DNA of 64,000 bases, taken from NCBI RefSeq assembly GCF_914271545.1, contig NZ_CAJZAH010000009.1, forward strand, positions 1-64,000, written 5' to 3'. Each line of letters starts with the position of its first letter. Position 1 is the first letter of the stretch. The position numbers were made by a program, and so were the translations under genes. The stretch comes from Cupriavidus respiraculi. Its GTDB lineage: Bacteria > Pseudomonadota > Gammaproteobacteria > Burkholderiales > Burkholderiaceae. This document shows positions 8,578-18,600 of the stretch, one piece after another. The notes under the pieces were generated by a model. That model did no database searches and was not told where the DNA came from. It was given only the letters and a program-made list of their open reading frames with translations.

Positions 8578-9564
8578 CTATTCTTGGGAGGAATTGACTC
8601 CCGCTTGGCCGTCGTCCGTTAATCCATTCGACCGATGACTCCTGTCGGCTTCGAGCACATCCGGGTCGCGCGCGGCGGTATCCAGCAGCCAGTCCCGGAA
8701 ACGCGCCAGCGCCGGATGATCGCGGCGCCCGCGCGGCGCGCACAGGAAGTACCCGCGTGTCAGGCGGATCGGCAGATCGAACGGCGCCACCACGCGGCCC
8801 GCCGCGATCTCTTCCCGTACCAGGCAGCGCTGCAGCACGGCCACGCCCATGTCGGCGCGCACCGCCTGGATCAGGATCGACACCTGGTCGAAGCCGGTTG
8901 CCAGCCGGGGCGCAGCACTGGGTACGCCCGCGGCGTGGAACCAGTGCGGCCAATTGGCCGGCGCGCTGGTGTGGTAGAGCAGGGGCTCCCGCAGCAGGTC
9001 CGCCGGCTCGTTCCATTCGCCCGCCGCACGCCGCGCGCGGACGCGGTCCGGATGGCACACCGGCACCATTTCCCGGCCGATCACATAGTCGCACTGCCAT
9101 CCCGGCCAGCGATCCGGCGTGCCCGCCAGCAGCGCCGCGTCCGGCGCTGGCCCCGAGAAGTCCTCGTCGCGCTCGTACGGGACGAAGTCAAGCCGAATGT
9201 CCGGATGGCGCCGGTGGAAGTCCGGCAACCGCGGCACCAGCCACACGCTGGCCAGGGTCGGCACGGCCGACAGCACCAGCCGGTGGGTACGGTCCTCGTC
9301 CAAGAGCGCCGCACTGGCCGCCTCGATGGCCGCCAGCGGACCGCCGACCGCCTGCAGCAGCGTGGTGCCCGCCTCCGTCAGCGCGAAGCGGTGTGCGCTG
9401 CGCTGGACCAGCGGCTTGCCGAAGTGCGCTTCCAGCCGGGCGATGGCCCGGCTGATGGCCCCCTGCGTGACGCACAGTTCCTCCGCCGCCCGGGTAAAGC
9501 TGCCCAACCGCGCGGCGGCCGCGAAGGCATGCAGTTCCGACATCGAGGGCGAGCGCAGACGCAT
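8578..9564 (-). CDS. LysR-family transcriptional regulator, GcvA-like
   Basis: The 328-residue DNA-binding regulator has an N-terminal winged helix-turn-helix (SMSELHAFAAAARLGSFTRA, then AEELCVTQGAISRAIARLE, residues 7-46) and a LysR effector domain after residue 90. The start at 9564 gives the MRLRSPSMSEL form usual in GcvA-type members; an ATG at 9543 would remove seven residues. Neither has a clear ribosome-binding site. It is divergent from the Bug receptor and amidohydrolase genes, which are its likely targets, with a dyad between them. The inducer is unknown. Confidence 0.88.
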   Translation of the reverse strand: MRLRSPSMSELHAFAAAARLGSFTRAAEELCVTQGAISRAIARLEAHFGKPLVQRSAHRFALTEAGTTLLQAVGGPLAAIEAASAALLDEDRTHRLVLSAVPTLASVWLVPRLPDFHRRHPDIRLDFVPYERDEDFSGPAPDAALLAGTPDRWPGWQCDYVIGREMVPVCHPDRVRARRAAGEWNEPADLLREPLLYHTSAPANWPHWFHAAGVPSAAPRLATGFDQVSILIQAVRADMGVAVLQRCLVREEIAAGRVVAPFDLPIRLTRGYFLCAPRGRRDHPALARFRDWLLDTAARDPDVLEADRSHRSNGLTDDGQAGVNSSQE

Positions 9565-9603
9565 GGGGCAGGGTGGCGGAGGATGAACTTTGGTAATGCA
9601 AGC

Positions 9604-9626
9604 GTGCAATATAGTCGTTTGTGCAC
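9604..9626. promoter_or_regulatory. LysR-type operator candidate between divergent genes
   Basis: GTGCA (9604-9608) and TGCAC (9622-9626) form an inverted repeat with 13 bases between, which includes an AT-rich core (ATATAG). A weak promoter for the receptor gene overlaps it (TTGTGC 9619-9624, 17 bases, GACACT 9642-9647). The location midway between the lysR and receptor starts suits a regulator that represses itself and activates the other side. Confidence 0.45.
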
Positions 9627-9684
9627 TATGCGTAAACTGCGGACACTGAGGGCGCCAATACGTTGAATTACAAGGAGAATCCCC

Positions 9685-10677
9685 ATGGTCCGAGCCATTT
9701 CCGCACGCCGCCGCTTCCTGTTGTCCTGTGTCGCCGGCGCGGCACTGTTGCATGCCGGCGGCGCGGCCGCGCAGGCCAACTATCCGACCCGCCCGATCCG
9801 GCTGATTGTGCCCTTCGCGGCCGGCGGCTCGACCGACCTGTCGGCGCGACTGGTGGCTGAATTCGCAGGCCGCGAACTGGGCCAGTCGATCGTGGTGGAA
9901 AACAAGGGTGGGGCGGGCGGATCGCTGGGCATGGGTGAAGTGGCGCGGGCTACACCGGATGGCTACACCATCGGCATGGCCACCGTCAGCACGCACGGCT
10001 CCAACCCCGCGGTCTATCCCAAGCTGAGCTACGACCCGATCAAGGACTTCGCGCCGATCACCAATGTGGCGGCCATCCCGAGCGTGTTCGCGGTGCACCC
10101 GAGCGTGCCGGCCAAGACCATGCAGGAGTTCATCGCGCTGGCCAAGGCCAACCCCGGCAAGTACAGCTTCGCCTCGCCTGGCGCTGGTTCCCTCGGCCAC
10201 GCGAATATCGAGAACTTCATGATGCTGGCCAAGATCGATCTGCTGCATGTGCCCTACAAGGGCGCCGGGCTGGCGCTCAACGACGCCGTCGCCGGCCAGG
10301 TCAATGCGATCACGGACAACCTGTCGTCCACGCTGCCGCACGTCAAGGGAGGCCGCCTGCGCGCGCTCGCCGTGCTCGGCGCGACCCGTTCGCCGCAGCT
10401 GCCCGACGTGCCGACCTATGCCGAACTCGGCTTCAAGGACATGGGCGAAGGCGGTTGGTTCGGCATCGTGGCGCCTGCCGGCACGCCGGCCCCGATCGTG
10501 GCGAAGCTGAACCAGGCCATCCACCAGGCCATGAAGAACCCGGAGTTCAAGCGCAAGATGGAAGAGTCGGGCGGTACGCTGGTGCCGACCACGCCGGAAG
10601 AATTCAAGGCGCAGATCCAGCAGGCAATGGCGCGCTATGCCCGCGTGGCCAAGGCCGCCAATATCCAGCTGAACTAA
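9685..10677 (+). CDS. Bug-family (TctC-like) periplasmic solute receptor
   Basis: This 330-residue protein starts behind AAGGAG and carries a signal peptide with a twin-arginine-like start (MVRAISARRRFLLSCVAGAA), cleaved near AAAQA. The mature start YPTRPIRLIVPFAAGGSTDLSARLV and the VVENKGGAGGSLGMGEVARA segment are hallmarks of the Bug/TctC family, the binding component of tripartite tricarboxylate transporters. Burkholderiales carry many of these without nearby TctAB membrane genes, as here. It is followed four bases later by the amidohydrolase gene, which suggests that the ligand is an acyl-amino acid or dicarboxylate. That is an inference from context only. Confidence 0.92.
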   Translation: MVRAISARRRFLLSCVAGAALLHAGGAAAQANYPTRPIRLIVPFAAGGSTDLSARLVAEFAGRELGQSIVVENKGGAGGSLGMGEVARATPDGYTIGMATVSTHGSNPAVYPKLSYDPIKDFAPITNVAAIPSVFAVHPSVPAKTMQEFIALAKANPGKYSFASPGAGSLGHANIENFMMLAKIDLLHVPYKGAGLALNDAVAGQVNAITDNLSSTLPHVKGGRLRALAVLGATRSPQLPDVPTYAELGFKDMGEGGWFGIVAPAGTPAPIVAKLNQAIHQAMKNPEFKRKMEESGGTLVPTTPEEFKAQIQQAMARYARVAKAANIQLN

Positions 10678-10681
10678 AGCC

Positions 10682-11536
10682 ATGGCCGACGACTTCGAAC
10701 CCTTCGTTCTGACGCTGCCGCAGGGCGAGCCGCTTCCGCTGGTGTGCGACTCGCCGCACAGCGGCACGCAGTACCCGCCCGACTTCCGTGCGGCGGCGCC
10801 GATGACGCGCTGCCGGGAAGGGGAGGACACCCACGTGGAAGCACTTTGGGACGCGGTGCCCGCAGTGGGCGGAACCTTGCTCGCGGCCAACTTCCCGCGG
10901 GTCTATATCGATCCGAACCGGATGCTCGACGATCTCGATCCGGACCTGCTGGAGGCCGCCTGGCCGGCGCCGCTGGCCCCGAGCGAAAAGTCGCGGCTGG
11001 GCTACGGGCTGGTTTGGCGCAACATCGACGCCGGCACGCCAATCTACGATCGCAAGCTGACCGTTGCCGAAGTGCAGCACCGGATCAGCCACTACTACGC
11101 GCCCTACCATGCGGCGCTTGGGCAGGCGGTGGAGGACAGCTACCGGCGCTTCGGCGCAGTGTGGCATCTGAATCTGCATTCGATGCCCAACAACGCCTAT
11201 GAGCGGCTGAAGAAGGTCAGCGCCCATCCGCTGGCCGACTTCGTGCTCGGCGACCGGGACGGCACGACCTGCGACCCGGACTTCGTCGCGCTGGTGGAAG
11301 GGGCGCTACGCGAGCGGGGCTATACGGTCGCTCGCAACGACCCCTACAAGGGTGTGCAACTGATCGCACAGATCGGCCGTCCGGCCGAGCGTCGTCACAG
11401 CCTGCAGATCGAGATCCGCCGTCCGCTGTATATGAACGAGCGGACGCGCGAGCGCAACGATGGCTTCGCCACGGTACAGCGCGATATGGCGCTGGTCCTT
11501 GGCAAGATTGCCGATTATCTAAGGCAACAACGCTGA
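10682..11536 (+). CDS. N-formylglutamate amidohydrolase family protein
   Basis: The 284-residue protein belongs to the family whose best-known member (HutG type) releases formate from N-formyl-L-glutamate in histidine breakdown. Family marks are VCDSPHSGTQYP near residue 20 (metal-binding His), CREGEDTHVEALWDAVPAVGGTLL, NFPRVYIDPNR near 77, LNLHSMP near 160 and the C-terminal LQIEIRRPLYMNE. It lies four bases after the Bug receptor and no other hut gene is near, so the real substrate may be a different N-acyl amino acid taken up by that receptor. Confidence 0.88.
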   Translation: MADDFEPFVLTLPQGEPLPLVCDSPHSGTQYPPDFRAAAPMTRCREGEDTHVEALWDAVPAVGGTLLAANFPRVYIDPNRMLDDLDPDLLEAAWPAPLAPSEKSRLGYGLVWRNIDAGTPIYDRKLTVAEVQHRISHYYAPYHAALGQAVEDSYRRFGAVWHLNLHSMPNNAYERLKKVSAHPLADFVLGDRDGTTCDPDFVALVEGALRERGYTVARNDPYKGVQLIAQIGRPAERRHSLQIEIRRPLYMNERTRERNDGFATVQRDMALVLGKIADYLRQQR

Positions 11537-11552
11537 ACCACCCATCGCGGAT

Positions 11553-11579
11553 AAGCCGGGCCTGGTGCCCGGCTTTTTT
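11553..11579 (+). terminator. Terminator before the parS cluster
   Basis: AAGCCGGGC (11553-11561) pairs with GCCCGGCTT (11567-11575) and is followed by a run of T. It overlaps by one base the first parS-like site. Confidence 0.85.
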
Positions 11580-11594
11580 GTTCCACGTGAAACG
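11579..11594. other. parS: parS-like site 1 (one mismatch)
   Basis: TGTTCCACGTGAAACG matches the chromosomal parS consensus TGTTTCACGTGAAACA except for one changed base in the left arm and the outermost base on the right. It is the first of four sites within 1.62 kb upstream of and inside mnmG, next to parA/parB. Confidence 0.8.
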
Positions 11595-11622
11595 TCGTAG
11601 AGGGTTCGCGGGCTCGGGCGCG

Positions 11623-11638
11623 TGTTTCACGTGAAACC
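11623..11638. other. parS: parS site 2
   Basis: TGTTTCACGTGAAACC has the perfect 14-bp palindromic core GTTTCACGTGAAAC bound by ParB; only the last flanking base differs from the 16-bp consensus. Confidence 0.93.
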
Positions 11639-11669
11639 TTTGCCCGGCCTACGGGACAAGCGGACACTT

Positions 11670-11685
11670 TGTTTCACGTGAAACA
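11670..11685. other. parS: parS site 3 (perfect)
   Basis: TGTTTCACGTGAAACA is a perfect match to the 16-bp parS consensus. It lies 79 bases before the mnmG start, and a TATAAT hexamer follows at 11711-11716, so ParB bound here could also affect mnmG transcription. Confidence 0.96.
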
Positions 11686-11710
11686 GGGAAGGGCGTTGCG
11701 CGATTGCCGT

Positions 11711-11716
11711 TATAAT
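11711..11716 (+). promoter_or_regulatory. Likely -10 box of mnmG promoter
   Basis: A consensus TATAAT lies 48 bases before the mnmG start codon. No good -35 hexamer lies 16-18 bases upstream. Confidence 0.5.
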
Positions 11717-11763
11717 TCGGCATCCCAAAATTCTGTCCCAAGCCTCCCGGAGGAGGTGCGCCC

Positions 11764-13701
11764 ATGCTTTACCCCAAAGAATTCGATGTCATTGTTGTCG
11801 GCGGTGGTCACGCCGGTACCGAGGCAGCCCTCGCGGCGGCCCGCATGGGTTGCCAGACCCTGCTGCTGACGCACAACATCGAGACGCTGGGGCAGATGAG
11901 CTGCAACCCTTCCATCGGCGGCATCGGCAAGGGACATCTGGTCAAGGAAGTGGACGCCCTGGGCGGCGCGATGGCCGCCGCCACCGACGAAGCCGGCATC
12001 CAGTTCCGCATCCTGAACTCCAGCAAGGGCCCGGCCGTGCGCGCCACGCGCGCGCAGGCGGACCGCGTGCTGTACCGCAAGGCCATCCGTACCCGCCTGG
12101 AGAACCAGCCCAACCTGATGCTGTTCCAGCAGGCGGTGGACGATCTGATGGTGGAAGGGGACCGCGTGGTCGGGGCCGTAACCCAGGTCGGCATCCGTTT
12201 CCGCGCCCGCGCCGTGGTGCTGACGGCGGGTACGTTCCTCGACGGCAAGATCCACGTGGGGCTGGACAACTACACCGGCGGTCGCGCCGGCGACCCCGCC
12301 TCGGTTTCGCTGTCGTCCCGCCTGCGGGAACTGAAGCTGCCGCAAGGGCGGCTGAAGACCGGCACGCCGCCGCGCATCGATGGCCGTACCATCGATTTCT
12401 CGCTGATGGAGGAGCAACCGGGCGACCTGGATCCGGTGCCGGTGTTCTCCTTCCTGGGCCGGCCCGAGCAGCATCCGCAGCAGCTGCCGTGCTGGATCAC
12501 GCATACCAACGCGCGCACCCACGAGGTCATTCGCGGCGGCCTGGACCGCTCGCCGATGTACACCGGCGTGATCGAGGGCGTCGGCCCGCGCTATTGCCCG
12601 AGCATCGAGGACAAGATCCACCGCTTTGCCAGCAAGGAAAGCCACCAGATCTTCCTCGAGCCGGAAGGGCTGACCACCAACGAGTTCTACCCGAACGGGA
12701 TCTCCACGAGCCTGCCGTTCGACGTGCAGCTGGACCTGGTGCACTCGATTCGCGGGCTTGAGAACGCGCATATCCTGCGCCCCGGCTATGCCATCGAGTA
12801 CGACTACTTCGATCCGCGTGCCCTGAAGTCGTCGCTGGAGAGCAAGGCCATCGCGGGACTGTTCTTCGCCGGCCAGATCAACGGCACGACCGGTTACGAA
12901 GAGGCGGCCGCGCAAGGCTTGTTGGCCGGCATCAACGCGGGCCGGTACGCCACCGAGCGCGAGGCATGGGCGCCCCGCCGCGACCAGGCTTACTTGGGCG
13001 TGCTGGTGGACGATCTGATCACGCGTGGCGTGACCGAGCCATATCGCATGTTCACCAGCCGGGCGGAATTCCGCCTGAGCCTGCGCGAGGACAATGCCGA
13101 CATGCGGCTCACCGAGGCAGGGAGAGAGCTCGGCGTGGTCGACGACGCGCGCTGGGACGCCTTCAACCGCAAGCGCGATGCTGTTTCACGTGAAACACAG
13201 CGCCTGAAGAGCACCTGGGTCAACCCCGCAGTGCTGCCGGCCGAGGAGGCGACGGCCCTACTGGGGAAGGCCATCGAACGCGAATACAGCCTGGCGGACC
13301 TGCTGCGGCGCCCGGGGGTGAGCTACGACGCGCTGATGGCGCTGCAGGGCGGCCGCCACGCTCCCGAGTCGGCTCTGAGCGACGACGCCATGCTCGCCGA
13401 CCAGATTCGCGAGCAGATCGAGATCGGTATCAAGTACCACGGCTATATCGCCCGCCAGGCCGCGGAAGTCGACAAGCTCGAAGCCAACGAGGCCACCCGG
13501 CTGCCGGCCGACTTCGACTACGCGGAGGTGCGCGGCCTGGGCTTCGAGGTGAGCCAGAAGCTGAATCAACACCGTCCGGAGACGCTGGGTCAGGCGTCGC
13601 GCATTTCGGGCGTGACGCCGGCCGCCATCTCGCTGCTGCTCGTACATCTGAAAAAGAAGGGCATGGGCCGTACCCGGACCAGCGGCCAGGAGGCTGCCTG
13701 A
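11764..13701 (+). CDS. mnmG: tRNA uridine 5-carboxymethylaminomethyl modification enzyme MnmG (GidA)
   Basis: The 645-residue FAD enzyme works with MnmE to make the cmnm5 side chain on the wobble uridine of certain tRNAs. It starts behind GGAGGAGG. The N-terminal [20 protein letters not shown] is the FAD-binding Rossmann motif; [18 protein letters not shown] near residue 45 and [12 protein letters not shown] near 275 are GidA signatures; the C-terminal helical domain ([20 protein letters not shown], then [16 protein letters not shown]) is complete. A perfect parS site lies inside the gene at 13182-13197, where it encodes AVSRET. The rsmG start follows directly after the stop. Confidence 0.97.
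   Translation: MLYPKEFDVIVVGGGHAGTEAALAAARMGCQTLLLTHNIETLGQMSCNPSIGGIGKGHLVKEVDALGGAMAAATDEAGIQFRILNSSKGPAVRATRAQADRVLYRKAIRTRLENQPNLMLFQQAVDDLMVEGDRVVGAVTQVGIRFRARAVVLTAGTFLDGKIHVGLDNYTGGRAGDPASVSLSSRLRELKLPQGRLKTGTPPRIDGRTIDFSLMEEQPGDLDPVPVFSFLGRPEQHPQQLPCWITHTNARTHEVIRGGLDRSPMYTGVIEGVGPRYCPSIEDKIHRFASKESHQIFLEPEGLTTNEFYPNGISTSLPFDVQLDLVHSIRGLENAHILRPGYAIEYDYFDPRALKSSLESKAIAGLFFAGQINGTTGYEEAAAQGLLAGINAGRYATEREAWAPRRDQAYLGVLVDDLITRGVTEPYRMFTSRAEFRLSLREDNADMRLTEAGRELGVVDDARWDAFNRKRDAVSRETQRLKSTWVNPAVLPAEEATALLGKAIEREYSLADLLRRPGVSYDALMALQGGRHAPESALSDDAMLADQIREQIEIGIKYHGYIARQAAEVDKLEANEATRLPADFDYAEVRGLGFEVSQKLNQHRPETLGQASRISGVTPAAISLLLVHLKKKGMGRTRTSGQEAA
13182..13197. other. parS: parS site 4 (perfect, inside mnmG)
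   Basis: TGTTTCACGTGAAACA matches the 16-bp consensus exactly although it lies within a coding sequence, where it is read as part of Ala-Val-Ser-Arg-Glu-Thr. A perfect 16-base match in coding DNA suggests selection for ParB binding. Confidence 0.95.
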
Positions 13702-14415
13702 GTGCGGGCGCGACTACACGCACCGATCGACGAAGCCGATCAGCGGCGCCGGCTGGAGGCCGGCCTCGAGCGCATCGGGCTGGCCCTGACCGGGCAGCAG
13801 GTGGATGGCCTGTTCGACTACCTGGCGCTGCTGCGCAAGTGGAACGGCACGTACAACCTCACCGCCATCCGCCACCCGGACGAGATGCTGACGCATCATC
13901 TGCTGGATTCGCTCGCCGCCGTACCGTCGCTGGCGGCGGCCGCGCGGGCGATGGAGGTGGTTGCCGCCGCGCGGGGCAGGGTGCTCGACGTCGGTTCGGG
14001 CGGCGGCATGCCGGGCCTGCCGCTGGCCATCGCCTGTCCCGACGTGTCGGTGCTGATGGTGGATATCGTCCAGAAGAAGACCGCGTTCCTGACGCAATGC
14101 CGGGCGCAACTCGGCCTGGCGAACGCCGCCGCGCACTGGGGGCCGGTCGAGCAGCTTCACGATGAACAGGGCTATGCCGTCATCACGTCGCGGGCGTTCG
14201 CCGAACTGACGGACTTCGTCACGCTGTCCGGCCACCTGCTGGCGCCGGGCGGCAAGCTGATCGCGATGAAGGGCGTTTATCCGCACGCCGAACTCGAGCG
14301 GCTGGAGGCCGCGGGCCTGATGGCGCAATGGCAGCTGGAAGAGGTCCCCCGGCTCGCCGTGCCCGAGCTGGACGCGGAGCGTCATCTGGTGGTGCTCGCG
14401 CGCCGCACGCATTGA
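13702..14415 (+). CDS. rsmG: 16S rRNA (guanine527-N7)-methyltransferase RsmG (GidB)
   Basis: The 237-residue SAM-dependent enzyme methylates G527 of 16S rRNA. It begins with GTG immediately after the mnmG stop, with AGGAGG in the end of mnmG at the right distance. The family segments [12 protein letters not shown] near residue 47, the SAM-binding loop [17 protein letters not shown] near 94, [11 protein letters not shown] near 115 and TSRAFAEL near 155 are present. Order mnmG-rsmG-parA-parB is the usual arrangement near the origin. Confidence 0.95.
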   Translation: MRARLHAPIDEADQRRRLEAGLERIGLALTGQQVDGLFDYLALLRKWNGTYNLTAIRHPDEMLTHHLLDSLAAVPSLAAAARAMEVVAAARGRVLDVGSGGGMPGLPLAIACPDVSVLMVDIVQKKTAFLTQCRAQLGLANAAAHWGPVEQLHDEQGYAVITSRAFAELTDFVTLSGHLLAPGGKLIAMKGVYPHAELERLEAAGLMAQWQLEEVPRLAVPELDAERHLVVLARRTH

Positions 14416-14440
14416 ACTCAAGCAGGAGCAGCAGGAGCTT

Positions 14441-15226
14441 ATGGCCAAGGTATTCGTGATCGCAAACCAGAAGGGTGGGGTCGGCAAGACCACCACCACC
14501 GTGAATCTGGCCGCCGGCCTGGCGGCACAGGAGCAGCGGGTGTTGCTGGTCGATCTCGACCCCCAGGGCAATGCCTCGATGGGCTCCGGCATCGACAAGC
14601 AGTCGCTGCAGGCCAGCGTGTACCAGGTGCTGCTGGGACTGGCCACGGTGCCGCAGGCGCGGCAACGCTCGGAGGCTGGCAAGTACGACGTGCTGCCCGC
14701 CAACCGTGAACTCGCCGGCGCCGAAGTGGAACTGGTGGAGATCGACCAGCGCGAGCGGCGACTGAAGAACGCGCTCGCCGAGGTCGCGGACGACTACGAT
14801 TTCGTGCTGATCGATTGCCCGCCGTCGCTGTCGCTGCTGACGCTCAACGGCCTGTGCGCCGCGCACGGCGTCATCGTGCCGATGCAGTGCGAGTATTTCG
14901 CGCTCGAAGGGCTGTCCGATCTCGTCAATACGATCAAGCAGGTCCACGCCAACCTGAACAAGGACCTGAAAGTGATTGGCTTGCTTCGTGTGATGTTTGA
15001 TCCACGTGTGACGCTGCAGCAGCAGGTGTCCGCGCAGTTGGAGTCGCACTTCGGCGACAAGGTATTCAAGACGCTGATCCCGCGCAACGTGCGCCTGGCG
15101 GAAGCGCCGTCCTACGGCATGCCCGGCATCGCCTTCGATCCGGCATCGAAGGGTGCCAAGGCGTACCTGGACTTCGGCGCGGAGATGATCGCCCGCGTGC
15201 GCCAACTGGATGCGGCGCAAGGATGA
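14441..15226 (+). CDS. parA: Chromosome partitioning ATPase ParA (Soj type)
   Basis: The 261-residue ATPase moves ParB-parS complexes during origin segregation. Residues 11-18 are the deviant Walker A KGGVGKTT with the ParA-specific first lysine, followed by [16 protein letters not shown] (switch I) and [18 protein letters not shown] (Walker B). It lacks the N-terminal helix-turn-helix of plasmid ParA, as expected for the chromosomal Soj class. Its start has GGAG/CAGGAG upstream, and its end touches the parB reading frame. Confidence 0.96.
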   Translation: MAKVFVIANQKGGVGKTTTTVNLAAGLAAQEQRVLLVDLDPQGNASMGSGIDKQSLQASVYQVLLGLATVPQARQRSEAGKYDVLPANRELAGAEVELVEIDQRERRLKNALAEVADDYDFVLIDCPPSLSLLTLNGLCAAHGVIVPMQCEYFALEGLSDLVNTIKQVHANLNKDLKVIGLLRVMFDPRVTLQQQVSAQLESHFGDKVFKTLIPRNVRLAEAPSYGMPGIAFDPASKGAKAYLDFGAEMIARVRQLDAAQG

Positions 15227-15279
15227 GCGCCCCGAACCCGACCAGCCAGCCAGAAAGCAGAACCGACAGGAACCGACAG

Positions 15280-16182
15280 ATGAGCACCGCGAAAAAGAAA
15301 GGCCTGGGCCGTGGACTGGAAGCCCTGCTGGGCGGACCGGCCGAGATCGTGGAGGCCGCCAGGCAGGAAGGTGCGCCGACCGTGCTGCGCCTGGACCAGT
15401 TGCAGCCCGGCAAGTACCAGCCGCGTACCCGCATGGACGAGGGCGCGCTGCAGGAACTGGCGGCCAGCATCCGGGCCCAGGGCCTGATGCAGCCGATCCT
15501 GGTCCGGCGCATCGCGGAACCGGATCGCTACGAGATCATCGCCGGCGAACGCCGCTTCCGCGCGTCGCGGCTGGCGGGACTGGACAAGGTGCCAGTGCTG
15601 GTCAAGGAGGTGGCCGACGAAGCGGCCGCCGCCATGGCCCTGATCGAGAATATCCAGCGCGAGGATCTCAATCCGCTCGAAGAGGCGCAAGGCATCATGC
15701 GCCTGGTGCGCGAGTTCTCGTTCACGCACGAACAGGCGGCCGAGTCCGTGGGCCGCTCGCGCAGCGCCGTCTCCAATCTGCTGCGTCTGCTGAATCTGGC
15801 GCAGCCGGTGCAAACGATGCTGATGGCGGGCGATCTCGACATGGGCCATGCGCGCGCGCTGCTCGCCGTCGATGGCGCGCACCAGATCACGCTGGCCAAC
15901 CAGATCGTGAACAAGCGCCTGTCGGTGCGCGAGACCGAGAAGCTCGTCGCCTCCGAACTCAAGCCGTTCGACCTGAAGTCGATCAAGCAGAAGAGCGGGC
16001 AGGGCGGTCGCGACGTGGCCCGGCTCGAAGAGGAGTTGTCCGACGCGCTCGGCATGCCGGTGCAGATCAAACTGGGCGCGCGCGGCAAAGGACAGCTGAC
16101 CATCCAGTTCGCCAGCAACGACGCGCTGGACGGCGTGCTCGCCCGCTTGCGCGAGCCCACGGCGGGCCAGCAGGTCGCCTGA
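15280..16182 (+). CDS. parB: Chromosome partitioning protein ParB (Spo0J type)
   Basis: The 300-residue protein binds parS and, as a CTP-dependent clamp, spreads along DNA. The N-terminal KKKGLGRGLEALLGG is the usual ParB start with the ParA-stimulating basic motif. GERRFRA at residues 89-95 is the arginine patch of the CTP-binding fold, ENIQREDLNPLEEA follows near 123-136, the helix-turn-helix is about residues 148-172, and the C-terminus is the dimerisation domain. The ATG at 15280 is chosen because it gives the canonical start; an in-frame ATG at 15223 that overlaps the parA stop (ATGA) would add 19 polar residues. Its target sites are at 11579-13197. Confidence 0.95.
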   Translation: MSTAKKKGLGRGLEALLGGPAEIVEAARQEGAPTVLRLDQLQPGKYQPRTRMDEGALQELAASIRAQGLMQPILVRRIAEPDRYEIIAGERRFRASRLAGLDKVPVLVKEVADEAAAAMALIENIQREDLNPLEEAQGIMRLVREFSFTHEQAAESVGRSRSAVSNLLRLLNLAQPVQTMLMAGDLDMGHARALLAVDGAHQITLANQIVNKRLSVRETEKLVASELKPFDLKSIKQKSGQGGRDVARLEEELSDALGMPVQIKLGARGKGQLTIQFASNDALDGVLARLREPTAGQQVA

Positions 16183-16409
16183 GTACCCGCCAGGGAGGCG
16201 CTGTCAACATAAAGCGGGCGATTATCGCCCGCGCAACACCGTCGCCGGCGGACACGACACCCGCGCAGCGTCGAAACCCCCATCGTCTCTCAAGGCCGGG
16301 CGCAATCCTATTACGTCCCGCGTCATTGCCGCGCAATTTCCAGCCACGCATGATCGAGGCGTCGGAGCAGGAATGTTGCGAACATGACTGCAAGGCATCT
16401 GTAAGCAGA
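16183..16409. other. parB-atp intergenic region with a hairpin
   Basis: The 317-base gap between parB and atpI holds a perfect hairpin at 16214-16232 (GCGGGCGA, loop of three, TCGCCCGC) without a good T-run on the plus strand, so it is at best a weak end signal for parB. The following 180 bases show no gene. The atp promoter lies at 16410-16439. Confidence 0.5.
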
Positions 16410-16439
16410 TTGACTCAGAGAGTGGCTTCCCCGTAAAAT
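16410..16439 (+). promoter_or_regulatory. sigma70 promoter of the atp operon
   Basis: TTGACT (16410-16415) and TAAAAT (16434-16439) are separated by 18 bases. Each differs from consensus by one base. The expected start is near 16446, giving a leader of about 54 bases before atpI. Confidence 0.8.
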
Positions 16440-16499
16440 CGTGCGGTTTGAATTCTGGCCGGTAAGCAACAGTATCCGGCCTGGAACGAGGCTAGGCAG

Positions 16500-17036
16500 G
16501 TGGCAGTGACAGACCATGCAACACCGCGCCAGCAGCAGCATCGGCGCCATCCGCAGACCCCGGCGCAGCGTGGCGAAAGCCAGGGCTGGGACGACGATGG
16601 ACGCGAAGCCGGAAGCGGGCTGGACGATGTCGAACCGCTGTCGCACGCCGAAGCGGTCTCGCTGTTTGGCGAACAGGCACTGCGGCCATCGCGCATGACG
16701 CCGGGCCGGGTCGTGCTGGCGCAGGTGGCGGTCAGTCTGCTGTCCGCACTGGGCTGGGCGATGTTCGGCGAGGACGCGGTCCCCTATGGGTGGTCGGCCT
16801 TCCTCGGCGGCGCGGCATGCTTTGTCCCGAGCGCGTTCTTCGCGTTCCGGCTGTGGGCCGCGCGGGGCAGGGCATCCATCGGCGGGCTGGTGGTCGGCGA
16901 GGCCATCAAGGTGCTCGGCACCGTGGCGATGCTGGTACTGGTGGTGATGCTGTACCGCGATCTGCGCTGGGTCCCGATGCTGGTCACGTTCCTGCTTGCG
17001 TTGAAGACTTATTGGGTGGCGCTGGCGTTCCGCTAG
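16500..17036 (+). CDS. atpI: ATP synthase protein I (assembly factor AtpI)
   Basis: The 178-residue protein starts at GTG behind AGGCAGG and is the first gene of the atp operon. AtpI helps assemble the c-ring and may take part in magnesium handling. Four membrane segments lie in residues 72-178 (VVLAQVAVSLLSALGWAMFG, WSAFLGGAACFVPSAFFAF, GEAIKVLGTVAMLVLVVML, WVPMLVTFLLALKTYWVALA). The first 65 residues are an Asp/Gln/Arg-rich polar extension longer than in enteric AtpI. A later start cannot be excluded, but no better ribosome-binding site was seen. The gap to atpB (273 bases) is unusually long for this operon and has no gene. Confidence 0.88.
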   Translation: MAVTDHATPRQQQHRRHPQTPAQRGESQGWDDDGREAGSGLDDVEPLSHAEAVSLFGEQALRPSRMTPGRVVLAQVAVSLLSALGWAMFGEDAVPYGWSAFLGGAACFVPSAFFAFRLWAARGRASIGGLVVGEAIKVLGTVAMLVLVVMLYRDLRWVPMLVTFLLALKTYWVALAFR

Positions 17037-17279
17037 CCTGCCGCCCGGCGATCGTGCTGCCTGTTGCTGCGGCCCGCTGCCTCCAGAAGTGGGGCGCGAG
17101 GGCGGCAAAGCAAGAGGTGTCAGGACGCAGAGTTTGTAAAAGTTGTGCGTACGCGCGTCACGATGGTGAAGCGCGGCGCCAGTAAGGTGCATGCGACCTT
17201 GCCCGCGGTGACCGGCCTGTCGTGCCGAAGGCGGTGCAAGAAGCGTACCGGTGTCGCGTCAGTCGCGGCTTACGGTTAA

Positions 17280-18501
<1,222 letters not shown>

Positions 18502-18527
18502 TTCTTTTCGGTCTGCATGATGCTGAC

Positions 18528-18558
18528 GGGCGGCGCAGGCCACTTAGCCTGGCCGCCC
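18528..18558 (+). other. Intercistronic hairpin between atpE and atpF
   Basis: GGGCGG (18528-18533) pairs with CCGCCC (18553-18558), with further inner pairing (AGGC with GCCT) around a CACTTA loop. No T-run follows, so it is more likely an mRNA stabiliser or processing barrier that protects the upstream atpE message than a terminator. Confidence 0.5.
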
Positions 18559-18600
18559 TTGCGCATTTATCTGTAGTTTGATTACCGAAAGGGACACACC

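Noticed and set aside
15223-15279. Longer ParB start overlapping the parA stop
   Set aside because: The extra 19 residues are polar and not typical; the ATG at 15280 gives the canonical KKKGLGRGL start, though the upstream start is not excluded.
16214-16232. Perfect hairpin after parB as a strong terminator
   Set aside because: No T-run on the plus strand and only a short one on the minus strand; listed only as a weak signal.
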